This document shows positions 7,850 through 16,367 of a DNA stretch of 64,000 bases, piece after piece. The translations under genes were made by a program, and so were the position numbers. Location: positions 1-64,000 of the forward strand of contig PACT01000022.1 in assembly GCA_002700285.1 (NCBI GenBank), given 5' to 3'. Origin of the DNA: Crocinitomicaceae bacterium (GTDB lineage: Bacteria; Bacteroidota; Bacteroidia; Flavobacteriales_D; Sanyastnellaceae). Position 1 is the stretch's first letter. Each line of letters starts with the position of its first letter. The notes under the pieces are model-generated. The model worked only from the letters and a program-made list of their open reading frames with translations, had not been told where the DNA came from and made no database searches.

Positions 7850-9694
7850 ATGAAAAAGCCAACTAACATCCTTTTCTCATTCGTCGTTTTACTCTCTGGA
7901 GTCGCTTCACTACAAGCGCAATGTGACCACATCTTTACCCACGATGCTGTTGCTCCGGCTGACACACCACTCTCTATTGGATCTGTTTATACAGAAGACG
8001 GAATCACCATGACCACCACGGATTTTAACGATTCTTTTGGTCTCACTTACAATTTAGCGATGGCAAAAACCGTCATGCCTTCTGATGTCTTTGGTTCTGG
8101 CTTGTCCATGGTTCTATCAAACGCCGCCGCGACATACAACGTTTCTGCGCATTCATGTGCCAACGTCGTGACGATAGAGTACTTTGATGGTGCAGGGATC
8201 GAAAACCTTGAGGTCAATGGTGCAGGACTGTTCATTGATGAATTCGAGTTTATGCCAAACAACATCGCTCCAGGAGTGACCATGACGGTCACGGAAACGC
8301 TTCATTCGTCTGGAGCCTACTTCCTCGGAACCATTGAGCTGCAGGGAGTCATTAACAAAATCACCATCGGCGGACAGCAATTTGAAGTTGATGACATCCA
8401 TGTGACGAATGCCAATGTGCCTTCCTCGCCAGGGTGCTTCGGGTCTTGTGATTTGCTCTTTGATTTTGAATCCCTCCCTTTGGGAGACCGTTGGGGAGAT
8501 CTTATTGCGTCCTCAACTGATACCCCCGTTCCTCCGGGAGGGACCATTTTTTCTACTGGTGACGTAGACTTTTACATAGATGAGCTTCATTCATTAAGTG
8601 GGTTTGTTGGTTTTAACTATGCAATGGCTGACAACTCCATCAGCACATTCACAGGAAGCGGCATATCGCTCATGACAAATAATGTCACTGCAGGACTTGA
8701 TCTTTCTGCCCTCGATGTAGACACTTTGTGTTTCGATTTTGTCGATATGGGGGGGTCTGAAGAATTAACCATCAATGGCGCACAGTTCTTGACCCCTAGT
8801 GGTTATGGCGAATTGGTGACTGCCCCTGCAACACTTGGGGGGGTAAGCGTATCAGTCACCGGAAGTTCTATAGGTTTTGGATTCGTCGGAAGTGTCGTCT
8901 TAGTTGGCGATGTCACAGATCTTAAAATTGGCGGACAAGAATTTTGGATTGACAATATCTGTATTGTGACCAGTGAAAGTAATTCTCAAGGAACTGCTGT
9001 CGGAGCTGCGTCTGCTGTTTACTGCGCGATGGATTGTGACTATGGTGTCGACAATGGTTCGCAAGCTTTTGGCAATCAATGGGGGGATGTGATCCCCGGA
9101 CCGCAGTCATGGCAAGCAAGTCCTGGTGATTTTATCTTTAATGAGGGTGGGGTTGATGTGTCTATTGATGAACTAAATGGGTTCTTGTACCCCATGACTT
9201 ATAGTCGGATTGCCATCGTTCATTCTCCACTCGCGTCTTTCGGTGTTGACCAGGTGATGAACACAAACAACACAACAGCTCTTTTTGATTTGAGTGCCAT
9301 TGTCACAGATTCTATATGCCTTGAGTGGTTAGATCTTGGCGGACATGAGGTCCTCGAAATCAATGGCCATTTGGTGAGTTCGCCCGATGGCTATGGCCAG
9401 CTTCTTGGACTGCCAACTTCAATTGGCGGCACATCTGTTCAAATAACAGGGAATCCGGTGATCACTGTTGTTGGTGGCGTTCCTACTATAACTGGATATC
9501 AAGGCAAACTCGTCATTGTTGGCGAGGTTGACTCACTTCGTATTGGAGGTCAAGAATTTTGGATTGACAATCTTTGCATAAGCGAAGCGCCTGCTGTTTC
9601 TGCAGCGTGCGTTGCTGATTTAGATGAAGACGGTCTTGTCGGCGTCTCAGATCTCCTTATTGTATTGGGGGTGTTTGGAAATCCTTGCCAATAG
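7850..9694 (+). CDS. Secreted protein with a triplicated domain and dockerin-like tail
   Basis: 614 residues with a signal peptide ending LQAQC near residue 24. Three homologous units start near residues 24, 200 and 395. Each opens with a Cys-Asp, has a (D/N)..WGD..P and (F/Y)IDEL or D.F segment, a central L.(V/I)NG, and ends with IGGQ(E/Q)F(W/E)(I/V)D(D/N)(I/L) near 173, 360 and 566. Units 2 and 3 are closer to each other than to unit 1. The tail CVADLDEDGLVGVSDLLIVLGVFGNPC matches those of the two preceding genes on the opposite strand. I do not recognise the repeated domain; a beta-sandwich surface or carbohydrate-associated role is only a guess. Confidence 0.85.
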   Translation: MKKPTNILFSFVVLLSGVASLQAQCDHIFTHDAVAPADTPLSIGSVYTEDGITMTTTDFNDSFGLTYNLAMAKTVMPSDVFGSGLSMVLSNAAATYNVSAHSCANVVTIEYFDGAGIENLEVNGAGLFIDEFEFMPNNIAPGVTMTVTETLHSSGAYFLGTIELQGVINKITIGGQQFEVDDIHVTNANVPSSPGCFGSCDLLFDFESLPLGDRWGDLIASSTDTPVPPGGTIFSTGDVDFYIDELHSLSGFVGFNYAMADNSISTFTGSGISLMTNNVTAGLDLSALDVDTLCFDFVDMGGSEELTINGAQFLTPSGYGELVTAPATLGGVSVSVTGSSIGFGFVGSVVLVGDVTDLKIGGQEFWIDNICIVTSESNSQGTAVGAASAVYCAMDCDYGVDNGSQAFGNQWGDVIPGPQSWQASPGDFIFNEGGVDVSIDELNGFLYPMTYSRIAIVHSPLASFGVDQVMNTNNTTALFDLSAIVTDSICLEWLDLGGHEVLEINGHLVSSPDGYGQLLGLPTSIGGTSVQITGNPVITVVGGVPTITGYQGKLVIVGEVDSLRIGGQEFWIDNLCISEAPAVSAACVADLDEDGLVGVSDLLIVLGVFGNPCQ

Positions 9695-9739
9695 GGTAAA
9701 TTCAGAACTCACCTTTACTAACAAGGTCGATATTAAGAA

Positions 9740-9778
9740 CAAGTCCCGTGCTGTGATGAAAATCCGGCACGGGACTTG
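9740..9778 (+). terminator. Strong hairpin, probable terminator of the triplicated-domain gene
   Basis: A perfect 12-bp stem CAAGTCCCGTGC/GCACGGGACTTG begins 45 nt after the stop codon. The T-run after it is weak (CATCTTTGTGTC), so termination could be inefficient or factor-assisted. Confidence 0.65.
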
Positions 9779-9810
9779 CATCTTTGTGTCATATTCAAAA
9801 AGCTCATTTA

Positions 9811-10671
9811 ATGAATCTCACTTCAAAACAATCCCTCATTGCCATCGTCGTGCTAGCTGTTATATGCATCTTTCTTGGGGCGCAACTATATATTGGAAAT
9901 AAAAACTACGATGACCTGACGAATGAGTATGGCCAGTTAGAGATTGACAAAGAGCAGGTTGTTTTTGATTTGGAAAAAATGCGTTTCTCATACGATACCC
10001 TACAAACAGAGAACAGCATGATGATTGCCGAAATTGCGGCGCAAAGAGACCGCGTAGATGGACTTCTGACAAAGGTGAAAAATGGGAATTGGGCCCTTGG
10101 GCGCGCAAAAAAAGAAGCTGAGACTTTAAGGACAATTATGAAGGGCTATATCGCTACAATTGATTCTGTTAACCAATTAAACCAAGCGCTCACAGTCGAA
10201 AATAGCGAAATGAGGGACAGGGTTGAAGAGGTGCAGGACAGAAACTCACTTCTTGAAGAACGTCAAGAAAACATGTCTGAGATTATTGAGGCAGGAAGGG
10301 TGCTTCAATGTTCCGAAATTGAAGCAACGGGGGTTCGGATTCTTTCTTCAGGAAGACAGCGCGAAACTTCAAGGGCTGATCGAACGGATATGATTAAGGT
10401 GTGTTTTACGCTTTTAGAAAACAGAATATCAGAGCCTGGGAGCAAACTCATTCGCCTAAGAATAACGGGACCAAATGAAAACGTACTGCGTTCGGGAGAT
10501 GAAGATGGGTATAGCGCATCAAGAACCATCGATTACGCAAATGAGCGTCTGAACGCTTGTGTATTCTATACAAATGAGGGTGAGGATGATCGCTTAGCGC
10601 CTGGGACCTATCTTATAGAAGTCCTAGAAGACGAGACCGTCATCGGCAGTGTCACGACGGATATGAGATAA
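9811..10671 (+). CDS. Membrane-anchored coiled-coil protein of unknown function
   Basis: 286 residues from the ATG at 9811. A TTG 27 bases upstream is in frame, but it lies just past the preceding terminator and adds a non-hydrophobic stretch, so I prefer the ATG. Residues about 9-27 form one transmembrane segment. About 30-155 are charged heptad-rich coiled coil (DKEQVVFDLEKM, MRDRVEEVQDRNSLLEE). A globular C-terminal domain of about 120 residues follows, with a conserved-looking KVCFTLLEN, LIRLRITGPN and GTYLIEVLED. The layout suggests an inner-membrane protein with a periplasmic coiled coil. Similar unnamed proteins occur in Flavobacteriales; I assign no function. Confidence 0.8.
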   Translation: MNLTSKQSLIAIVVLAVICIFLGAQLYIGNKNYDDLTNEYGQLEIDKEQVVFDLEKMRFSYDTLQTENSMMIAEIAAQRDRVDGLLTKVKNGNWALGRAKKEAETLRTIMKGYIATIDSVNQLNQALTVENSEMRDRVEEVQDRNSLLEERQENMSEIIEAGRVLQCSEIEATGVRILSSGRQRETSRADRTDMIKVCFTLLENRISEPGSKLIRLRITGPNENVLRSGDEDGYSASRTIDYANERLNACVFYTNEGEDDRLAPGTYLIEVLEDETVIGSVTTDMR

Positions 10672-10737
10672 AAACTCTCCGGCCTCGCTTATAAATTACA
10701 AGGAAAACCACTCCTGTTTTTAGTTGACTTTCGGTCA

Positions 10738-11106
10738 ATGAAAATGACATCATCAGAAACTGGGAGAAGGGGTGAATTATTTGCTGAAAAATATCTTCAA
10801 TCCATTGGATTTAAAATCATCGATAAAAACTGGAGGTGGCGGAAATGCGAAATCGACATCGTTGCGATTCACAATGGTATGGTTGTTTTTCTTGAAGTGA
10901 AAACCCGCGGAAGCAGAGCGATTGATGAAGGCGTTGTGGTCAAACAAGGACAGAGGCAACGCATTGTCGTGGCTGCAAGCGCATACCTTGCAATGAAGGT
11001 GACGGGGAATATAGAGTGTCGGTTTGACGTGGTTCGTGTACGGATGTCAAAAGGAGGCTGGAGGTTAGATCATATACAAGATGTATTTGAAGGGGCTTCT
11101 ATATAG
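10738..11106 (+). CDS. yraN: YraN/UPF0102 family nuclease-like protein
   Basis: 122 residues, the usual family length. The YraN signature is clear: GRRGELFAEKYLQSIGF near the start, then NWRWRKCEIDIVAI and VVFLEVKTR, the E-ID..EVK arrangement of the PD-(D/E)XK nuclease fold. The biochemical role is poorly defined; a link to recombination or DNA repair is by fold only. It is followed after 37 nt by the pseudouridine synthase gene, which has its own possible promoter. Confidence 0.9.
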   Translation: MKMTSSETGRRGELFAEKYLQSIGFKIIDKNWRWRKCEIDIVAIHNGMVVFLEVKTRGSRAIDEGVVVKQGQRQRIVVAASAYLAMKVTGNIECRFDVVRVRMSKGGWRLDHIQDVFEGASI

Positions 11107-11113
11107 AGTGATG

Positions 11114-11121
11114 TATCTTTG
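11114..11121 (+). promoter_or_regulatory. Possible -7 box (TATCTTTG) upstream of the pseudouridine synthase gene
   Basis: TATCTTTG matches TAnnTTTG exactly and lies 22 nt before the ATG at 11144, between two genes only 37 nt apart. The nearest upstream TTTG (11086-11089) is at 24 nt, slightly long, so the call is tentative. Confidence 0.35.
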
Positions 11122-11143
11122 TTGACTAAATATTTTCTGTGAT

Positions 11144-12124
11144 ATGAAAAAGCAAGCCGGTTCAGGCCGCCGAGGAGGCGCCCGAAGAACCAAACCTGAA
11201 TCTAAAGCGTTCCTGCCTAAACGCAAATTGTCTCAAAACAGTTCTAAGAGCAATGAAACTGAGGGGGGGGGCGGAACGAAAGTTGGGGCGAAGAAGGGAG
11301 GAAAATTTAGCGCCAAGGGAAAACCTAAGGTTTCAAAAACACGAACAGGCGGATATAAGTCAGAGGGGCGAAGACGAAGGCCTGAAGCAAGACACAAGCC
11401 ACTTCCAGACTCGAATGCTCCGATGCGGCTCAATCGTTTTGTTGCTCAAGCAGGTATCTGCTCAAGACGTGATGCCGATGTATTAATCGCTGCGGGGGTC
11501 GTGAGTGTCAATGGAGAGGTTGTCACTGAGATGGGTTTTCGAGTTTTGCTTACTGACAAAGTGCAGGTTGAAGGCGAGACAATTAAAGCCGAAGCAAAGC
11601 AATATATTCTTCTAAACAAGCCTAAAAACTTCCTAGCTACTGATGATGATCCACAGGGCCGAAGAACTGTCATGCAGCTTATTAAGGGCGCCTGCAAGGA
11701 GCGCGTAGTGCCAATCGGGCGATTGGATCGAGATACTACGGGTCTGTTGTTGTTTACGAATGATGGGGAAATGGCCAAGCGCCTGACACACCCTAAAGTT
11801 GGTGTGCGAAATTTATACCACGCCACGTTTAAAGAGAAGGTCAGTAAGGTGGATTTAGAGAAAATGCTTGAAGGATTTGAATTAGATGGCAAGTATGTGA
11901 AGTTTGACAAAGCAAGTTTCGTGAAAGAAAATCCACGTGAAATAGGCGTTGAAATTCATTCGGGGAGAAATAGAATCGTGCGACGCATCTTCGAACATTA
12001 CGGATACAAAGTGGCAAAATTAGATCGGGTAATCTTTGCGTGCCTCACGAAGAAAGATATTCCAAGAGGACATTGGAGGCATCTTAACGAAGAAGATCTA
12101 AACATCCTAAGAATGACCACTTGA
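11144..12124 (+). CDS. rluB: 23S rRNA pseudouridine synthase, RluB/RsuA family, with basic N-terminal extension
   Basis: 326 residues. Residues 1-92 form a very basic, Gly/Lys/Arg-rich low-complexity extension. The S4 RNA-binding domain follows (RLNRFVAQAGICSRRDAD, about 95-145), then the RsuA/RluB catalytic domain with GRLDRDTTGLLLFTNDG, whose D195 is the expected catalytic aspartate. These enzymes isomerise specific uridines in 23S or 16S rRNA; RluB against RluE/F or RsuA cannot be settled by eye. A nine-G run at 11263-11271 lies in the extension. The stop is 7 nt before the next gene, so the two are probably cotranscribed. Confidence 0.9.
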   Translation: MKKQAGSGRRGGARRTKPESKAFLPKRKLSQNSSKSNETEGGGGTKVGAKKGGKFSAKGKPKVSKTRTGGYKSEGRRRRPEARHKPLPDSNAPMRLNRFVAQAGICSRRDADVLIAAGVVSVNGEVVTEMGFRVLLTDKVQVEGETIKAEAKQYILLNKPKNFLATDDDPQGRRTVMQLIKGACKERVVPIGRLDRDTTGLLLFTNDGEMAKRLTHPKVGVRNLYHATFKEKVSKVDLEKMLEGFELDGKYVKFDKASFVKENPREIGVEIHSGRNRIVRRIFEHYGYKVAKLDRVIFACLTKKDIPRGHWRHLNEEDLNILRMTT

Positions 12125-12131
12125 GCAATCG

Positions 12132-12857
12132 ATGAGTGACAGTTTAGTCATAATACCCACTTACAACGAGAAGGAAAATGTTGTAAAGATGATTGAAGCC
12201 GTAGTGGGTTTAGATCAGGCGTTTGACCTGCTTATTGTTGATGACGGTAGCCCTGATGGAACAGCTGATCTTGTGAGGACCCAAATGAAAAAGTACGCAA
12301 GCCGTATTTTTTTATTAGAGAGGTCGGGGAAGCAAGGTTTAGGGACTGCATATATCGCGGGATTTAAGTGGGCACTTGAAAGAGGCTTTGACTACATCTT
12401 TGAGATGGATTGTGATTTCTCACACAAGCCTAAAGATCTTATTCGCTTAAAAAATTCATGTGCAGAAAATGGTGCTGGAGTCGCTGTTGGGTCTAGATAT
12501 GTGAAGGGTGGTGGTGTGGTAAACTGGCCCCTGAAAAGACGTATTATGAGCCGGGGAGCATCATTATACGTCAACTTGATTTTGTGGCTGGGGGTCCGTG
12601 ATAGTACCGCCGGATTTGTGGGTTATCGAAGAGAGGTCTTAGAGGCTATTGAACTCGATTCGGTTGAATTTATAGGGTATGCATTTCAAATTGAAATGAA
12701 GTTGCGTGCAAAGAGAAAGGGATTTAAGATCGAAGAAATTCCAATCTCATTTAGTGACCGAGAATTGGGAACTTCTAAAATGAGTATGGATATTTTTAAT
12801 GAAGCTTTCTGGGGTGTCTTGAAAATGAGGTTAAATTTGCAACATGTCCAGAAGTAG
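12132..12857 (+). CDS. Polyprenol-phosphate mannosyltransferase-like GT2 glycosyltransferase
   Basis: 241 residues, matching the DPM1/Ppm1 length without the membrane extension. GT-A features: IPTYNEKENV at the start, LIVDDGSPDGTADLV, MDCDFSHKP for metal binding, and the family-specific VNWPLKRRIMSRGASLY, RDSTAGFVGYRREVL and SDRELGTSKMS. The family moves mannose or another hexose from a nucleotide sugar to polyprenyl phosphate, supplying lipid-linked sugar for envelope glycosylation. It overlaps the dihydroorotase start by 14 nt, a translationally coupled arrangement. Confidence 0.9.
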   Translation: MSDSLVIIPTYNEKENVVKMIEAVVGLDQAFDLLIVDDGSPDGTADLVRTQMKKYASRIFLLERSGKQGLGTAYIAGFKWALERGFDYIFEMDCDFSHKPKDLIRLKNSCAENGAGVAVGSRYVKGGGVVNWPLKRRIMSRGASLYVNLILWLGVRDSTAGFVGYRREVLEAIELDSVEFIGYAFQIEMKLRAKRKGFKIEEIPISFSDRELGTSKMSMDIFNEAFWGVLKMRLNLQHVQK

Positions 12858-14205
12858 AACCTTATTTAGCCAAGCCCACATCGTAAATGAGGGGCGCGTC
12901 TTTGTCGGTGACGTCCTTGTCGAAGGAGAAATAATCTCAAAAGTAAAAGAAGGGTCTCTAGCATTAGAAGAAGTACGAGGCGCTGAGATTGTGAATGCAA
13001 AAGGATTTTGGCTCATGCCAGGATGTATTGATGACCAAGTGCATTTTCGAGAACCTGGCCTCACCCACAAAGCTGAGATTGCCACTGAATCAGCGGCGGC
13101 AGCGGCGGGAGGCATCACTTCTTTTATGGAGATGCCAAACACCATTCCCCAGGCATTAACGCAAGAGCTTCTGCAAGACAAATATGAAAGAGCCGATGAG
13201 GTAAGTGCTGTGAATTACAGCTTCTTTATGGGGGCAAGCAATGGCAATATTGATGAGGTCCTGAAGACTGATCCAAAAAGAATTTGTGGGGTCAAAGTTT
13301 TTATGGGTTCATCTACAGGAGACATGTTGGTTGATGAGGAAAAGGTTTTGGAGGGGATCTTTAAAGAGAGCCCCACTTTAGTGGCGACACATTGTGAAGA
13401 TGAGTCAATGATTCGGGCAAATAGTGCAGCTGCAAAAGAGCGGTGGGGAGAGAATGTCCCCATAGATCAGCATCACTTAATTCGCAGCGCAGAGGCGTGT
13501 TATAAAAGCTCTTCAAAAGCCGCAGAGCTAGCTTCAAAACTGGGTACAAGGCTACATATCCTTCATATTTCTACGGCAAAAGAGTTGAGTTTATTTGATG
13601 GAAGTAAAGCGCTTTCACAAAAACGAATTACCGCTGAGGCCTGTATCCACCACCTTTGGTTTACGGATGCTGATTACAGCAACAAAGGGACGTACATCAA
13701 GTGGAATCCCGCAGTGAAAACCGAAAGCGATCGAGCCGAAATACGAACCGCACTGCTCGATGGGAGAATTGATGTTGTGGCGACTGATCATGCACCTCAT
13801 ACTGTTGAGGAGAAAAATGGTAAATATTTTTCAGCGCCGTCAGGGGGGCCTTTGGTACAACATGGTTTGCCCGCAATGTTGGATCTTGTTCACCAAGGCG
13901 TTATATCCGTTGAAAGGGTTGTTGAGCTTATGTCTCACAGAGTGGCTGAATGCTTTCAACTTGAAAACCGAGGATACATCAGAGAGGGATTTCAAGCTGA
14001 TTTGGTCCTTGTTAATCCTGACGCTGCATGGACCGTCACGGGCGAAAATATTCTTTACAAATGTGGATGGTCACCATTTACAGGGCACGAATTCAAATCC
14101 CATGTAGTAGGCACGTGGGTCAATGGGACGAGGGTGTGGAATGGTGTAAATATTCTAACTGAAAACGGAAACCATGCTGGGCAGCGTCTTGCGTTTAACA
14201 GATAG
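12844..14205 (+). CDS. pyrC: Dihydroorotase (class I-like)
   Basis: 453 residues. Amidohydrolase features in order: MPGCIDDQVHFREPGLTHK, the AAAAAGGITSFMEMPNT block, VFMGSSTGDMLV with the lysine position that is carboxylated in the family, ATHCEDESM, LHILHISTAKE and VVATDHAPHT with the catalytic Asp. It cyclises N-carbamoyl-aspartate in pyrimidine synthesis. The first His of the usual HxH metal pair reads Gln (DDQVH); I recall the same DDQVHFREPG form in other Bacteroidota, so this is probably lineage-typical. Its 3' end overlaps the DUF4296 gene by 32 nt. Confidence 0.92.
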   Translation: MSRSRTLFSQAHIVNEGRVFVGDVLVEGEIISKVKEGSLALEEVRGAEIVNAKGFWLMPGCIDDQVHFREPGLTHKAEIATESAAAAAGGITSFMEMPNTIPQALTQELLQDKYERADEVSAVNYSFFMGASNGNIDEVLKTDPKRICGVKVFMGSSTGDMLVDEEKVLEGIFKESPTLVATHCEDESMIRANSAAAKERWGENVPIDQHHLIRSAEACYKSSSKAAELASKLGTRLHILHISTAKELSLFDGSKALSQKRITAEACIHHLWFTDADYSNKGTYIKWNPAVKTESDRAEIRTALLDGRIDVVATDHAPHTVEEKNGKYFSAPSGGPLVQHGLPAMLDLVHQGVISVERVVELMSHRVAECFQLENRGYIREGFQADLVLVNPDAAWTVTGENILYKCGWSPFTGHEFKSHVVGTWVNGTRVWNGVNILTENGNHAGQRLAFNR

Positions 14206-14560
14206 GGCTTTAATCCCAGCGCTTTTTATTTTATTAGTAGGGGGAGGTTGCGCTGAAGATTCACGTGATTTGGGCAATGTAGATCCGCCTGAAGGAATTC
14301 TAGAAAGGGTTGAGTTCGTTGAATTAATGGCTGACATACAAATCCTTGAGGGAGCTGCAAAGATTAGGGTTTTCAGTAATGATGACGTTCGTAAGAGGCT
14401 GGGAGAGGCGTATTATGCAATCTTTGAGAAACACGGCGTGAGCCCCGCTGAGTTTGAAAAGAGTCACACCTGGTGGTGGGAACATCCCGTAGCGATGAAG
14501 GAGGTTTTGTTAGAGATTACCGAGAAAATATCTCAGATAGAACGTGCGCAAAAGGAATAG
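14174..14560 (+). CDS. DUF4296 family lipoprotein
   Basis: 128 residues. A lipoprotein signal ends in LVGGGC near residue 26. The body has the DUF4296 layout: P..IL.R.EFVELMADIQILEGA, then a YYAIFEKHGVSPAEFEKS segment and a C-terminal helix. The start overlaps the 3' end of the dihydroorotase gene by 32 nt, so the two are translationally coupled. The family is found beside dihydroorotase genes in many Flavobacteriia; its function is unknown. Confidence 0.85.
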   Translation: MLGSVLRLTDRALIPALFILLVGGGCAEDSRDLGNVDPPEGILERVEFVELMADIQILEGAAKIRVFSNDDVRKRLGEAYYAIFEKHGVSPAEFEKSHTWWWEHPVAMKEVLLEITEKISQIERAQKE

Positions 14561-14573
14561 TTTGGGCAACTAA

Positions 14574-16367
14574 ATGAAGGCCCCGCAACACATACAAAAC
14601 ATCCTCAGGCGTCTGCCTCATCAGCCGGGGGTCTACAAGCATTTTAATGATGCCGGTGTGGTCATCTATGTTGGGAAGGCAAAGAACCTGAAGAAGCGGG
14701 TGTCTAGCTACTTTAATAGAAAAACATACGAAAACACCAAGACCAAATTGCTCGTCCGAAAAATTCGAGATATTGAATGGATTGTAGCTCCCACCGAGCA
14801 AGACGCACTGCTATTAGAAAACAGTCTTATTAAGGAGTATCGACCGGTATACAATATCCTCCTTAAAGATGACAAAACCTTCCCGTATATTGTTCTTAAG
14901 AAAGAACGGTTTCCAAGGGTTTTTTCAACGCGCGTTACGAGTATAAAGGGGGAGTATTTTGGGCCGTTTACAAGTATTAAAAGCATGAAGACTGTGCTCG
15001 ATCTGTGTAAGAAATTATATCCCATACGATCGTGTTCGTTGAATTTAAGTGAGAAAAACATCCTTAATAAAAAATTCAGAGTATGCTTGGAGTATCACGT
15101 CGGAAATTGTTTGGGCCCCTGTGTGGGGAAACAGCCGGAGGACGATTACAACAAGAGCATAAAATCAATTCAACATGTTTTAAGAGGAAACCTGGGAGAG
15201 GTTCGAGATCACTTGAAAAGAGAGATGAATGAAGCGGTGGACTGTTTGGCTTTTGAGAGGGCCGAGCGTTTTAATTCCAAATTGAAATCCCTTGACAAGT
15301 ATCAAGCAAAAAGCACTGTTGTGCATCCTAAAATAGATGGTGTTGATGTGTTTACAATCGCAAGTGACAGCAGTGCAGGGTATGTGAACTTTATGCTTGT
15401 CGTTTCTGGGGCGATCGTGAAGGGATCTACCTTTGAGGTAAAGAAAAGATTGGATGAATCGGATGCCACAATTCTCGAAGCCGCAATTCCGCTTATTCGG
15501 GAAAAGTTTAACAGTCAAAGCAAAAAAATATTTACACCGCTTAAGGTTGATCTCGAAATTTCCGGAGTCTCTATTTCCATTCCCGTAAAAGGAGATAAAA
15601 AACGTCTCGTAGAAATGTCTGAAAAGAATGCCCGATTCTTTATGAAGGACAAACAAAAACATCAGGAACAGATAGATCCTGAAGCGGCGACAAAAAGGCT
15701 CATGGACACCATGCAGGCGGACCTAAGATTAAAAGAGCACCCTGTTCATATTGAATGTTTCGACAACTCAAATTTGCAAGGCACAAGCCCTACATCTGCA
15801 TGCGTTGTGTTTCGAAATGGAAAACCCGCCAAGCGAGATTACCGAAATTTTAATATCCGAACCGTAGAGGGGCCTGACGATTTTGCCAGTATGCGGGAGG
15901 CGGTTTATCGCAGATATAAACGTCTGCTCGAAGAAAAGAAAGGCCTTCCACAGTTGCTTGTGATCGATGGTGGAAAGGGGCAGGTCAGTCACGCCATGGA
16001 AGCCGTTGAATCGCTCGGGTTGAGGGGTGTTATCACCGTCGTTGGCATCGCCAAACGCCTCGAAGAGCTTTTCTTTGCTGGAGATTCTGCGCCGATTTAT
16101 TTGGACAAGAGGTCACCCACATTAAGGGTCATTCAGCAAATGAGAAACGAGGCACATAGGTTTTCTTTGGCGCACCACAGAAAAAGACGAAGCAAGGCGT
16201 CATTGCATTCTGAACTGGATGACATTAAGGGTGTAGGGCCAGCCAATAAGAAGAAGTTGATGTCTAAATTTGGTTCCGTAAAAAAGATCCGTGAAGCGAA
16301 CTTAGAAGAGCTCCTTGAGGCGGTAAGTCGTGTAGTGGCAATGGCCATTCGAAAACATTTCGGTTAA
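14574..16367 (+). CDS. uvrC: UvrABC excinuclease subunit C
   Basis: 597 residues, full length. A GIY-YIG nuclease domain is at the N-terminus (GVYKHFNDAGVVIYVGKAKNLKKRV), a UVR region is near residue 210, the RNase H-like second nuclease domain carries ECFDNSNLQGTSP and LLVIDGGKGQV, and helix-hairpin-helix motifs close the protein (LDDIKGVGPANKKKLMSKFG). It makes both incisions beside a UvrB-bound lesion in nucleotide excision repair. It begins 13 nt after the DUF4296 gene. Its TAA stop shares a TTAA tetranucleotide with the stop of the convergent oxidoreductase gene. Confidence 0.95.
   Translation: MKAPQHIQNILRRLPHQPGVYKHFNDAGVVIYVGKAKNLKKRVSSYFNRKTYENTKTKLLVRKIRDIEWIVAPTEQDALLLENSLIKEYRPVYNILLKDDKTFPYIVLKKERFPRVFSTRVTSIKGEYFGPFTSIKSMKTVLDLCKKLYPIRSCSLNLSEKNILNKKFRVCLEYHVGNCLGPCVGKQPEDDYNKSIKSIQHVLRGNLGEVRDHLKREMNEAVDCLAFERAERFNSKLKSLDKYQAKSTVVHPKIDGVDVFTIASDSSAGYVNFMLVVSGAIVKGSTFEVKKRLDESDATILEAAIPLIREKFNSQSKKIFTPLKVDLEISGVSISIPVKGDKKRLVEMSEKNARFFMKDKQKHQEQIDPEAATKRLMDTMQADLRLKEHPVHIECFDNSNLQGTSPTSACVVFRNGKPAKRDYRNFNIRTVEGPDDFASMREAVYRRYKRLLEEKKGLPQLLVIDGGKGQVSHAMEAVESLGLRGVITVVGIAKRLEELFFAGDSAPIYLDKRSPTLRVIQQMRNEAHRFSLAHHRKRRSKASLHSELDDIKGVGPANKKKLMSKFGSVKKIREANLEELLEAVSRVVAMAIRKHFG

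Noticed and set aside
9784-9810. TTG start for the coiled-coil gene
   Set aside because: It falls just after the preceding terminator hairpin and adds a non-hydrophobic extension; the ATG at 9811 leads straight into the membrane segment.
13000-13060. Loss of the first HxH histidine (DDQVH) as evidence of an inactive dihydroorotase
   Set aside because: I recall the same DDQVHFREPG form in other Bacteroidota dihydroorotases, and all other catalytic motifs are intact.
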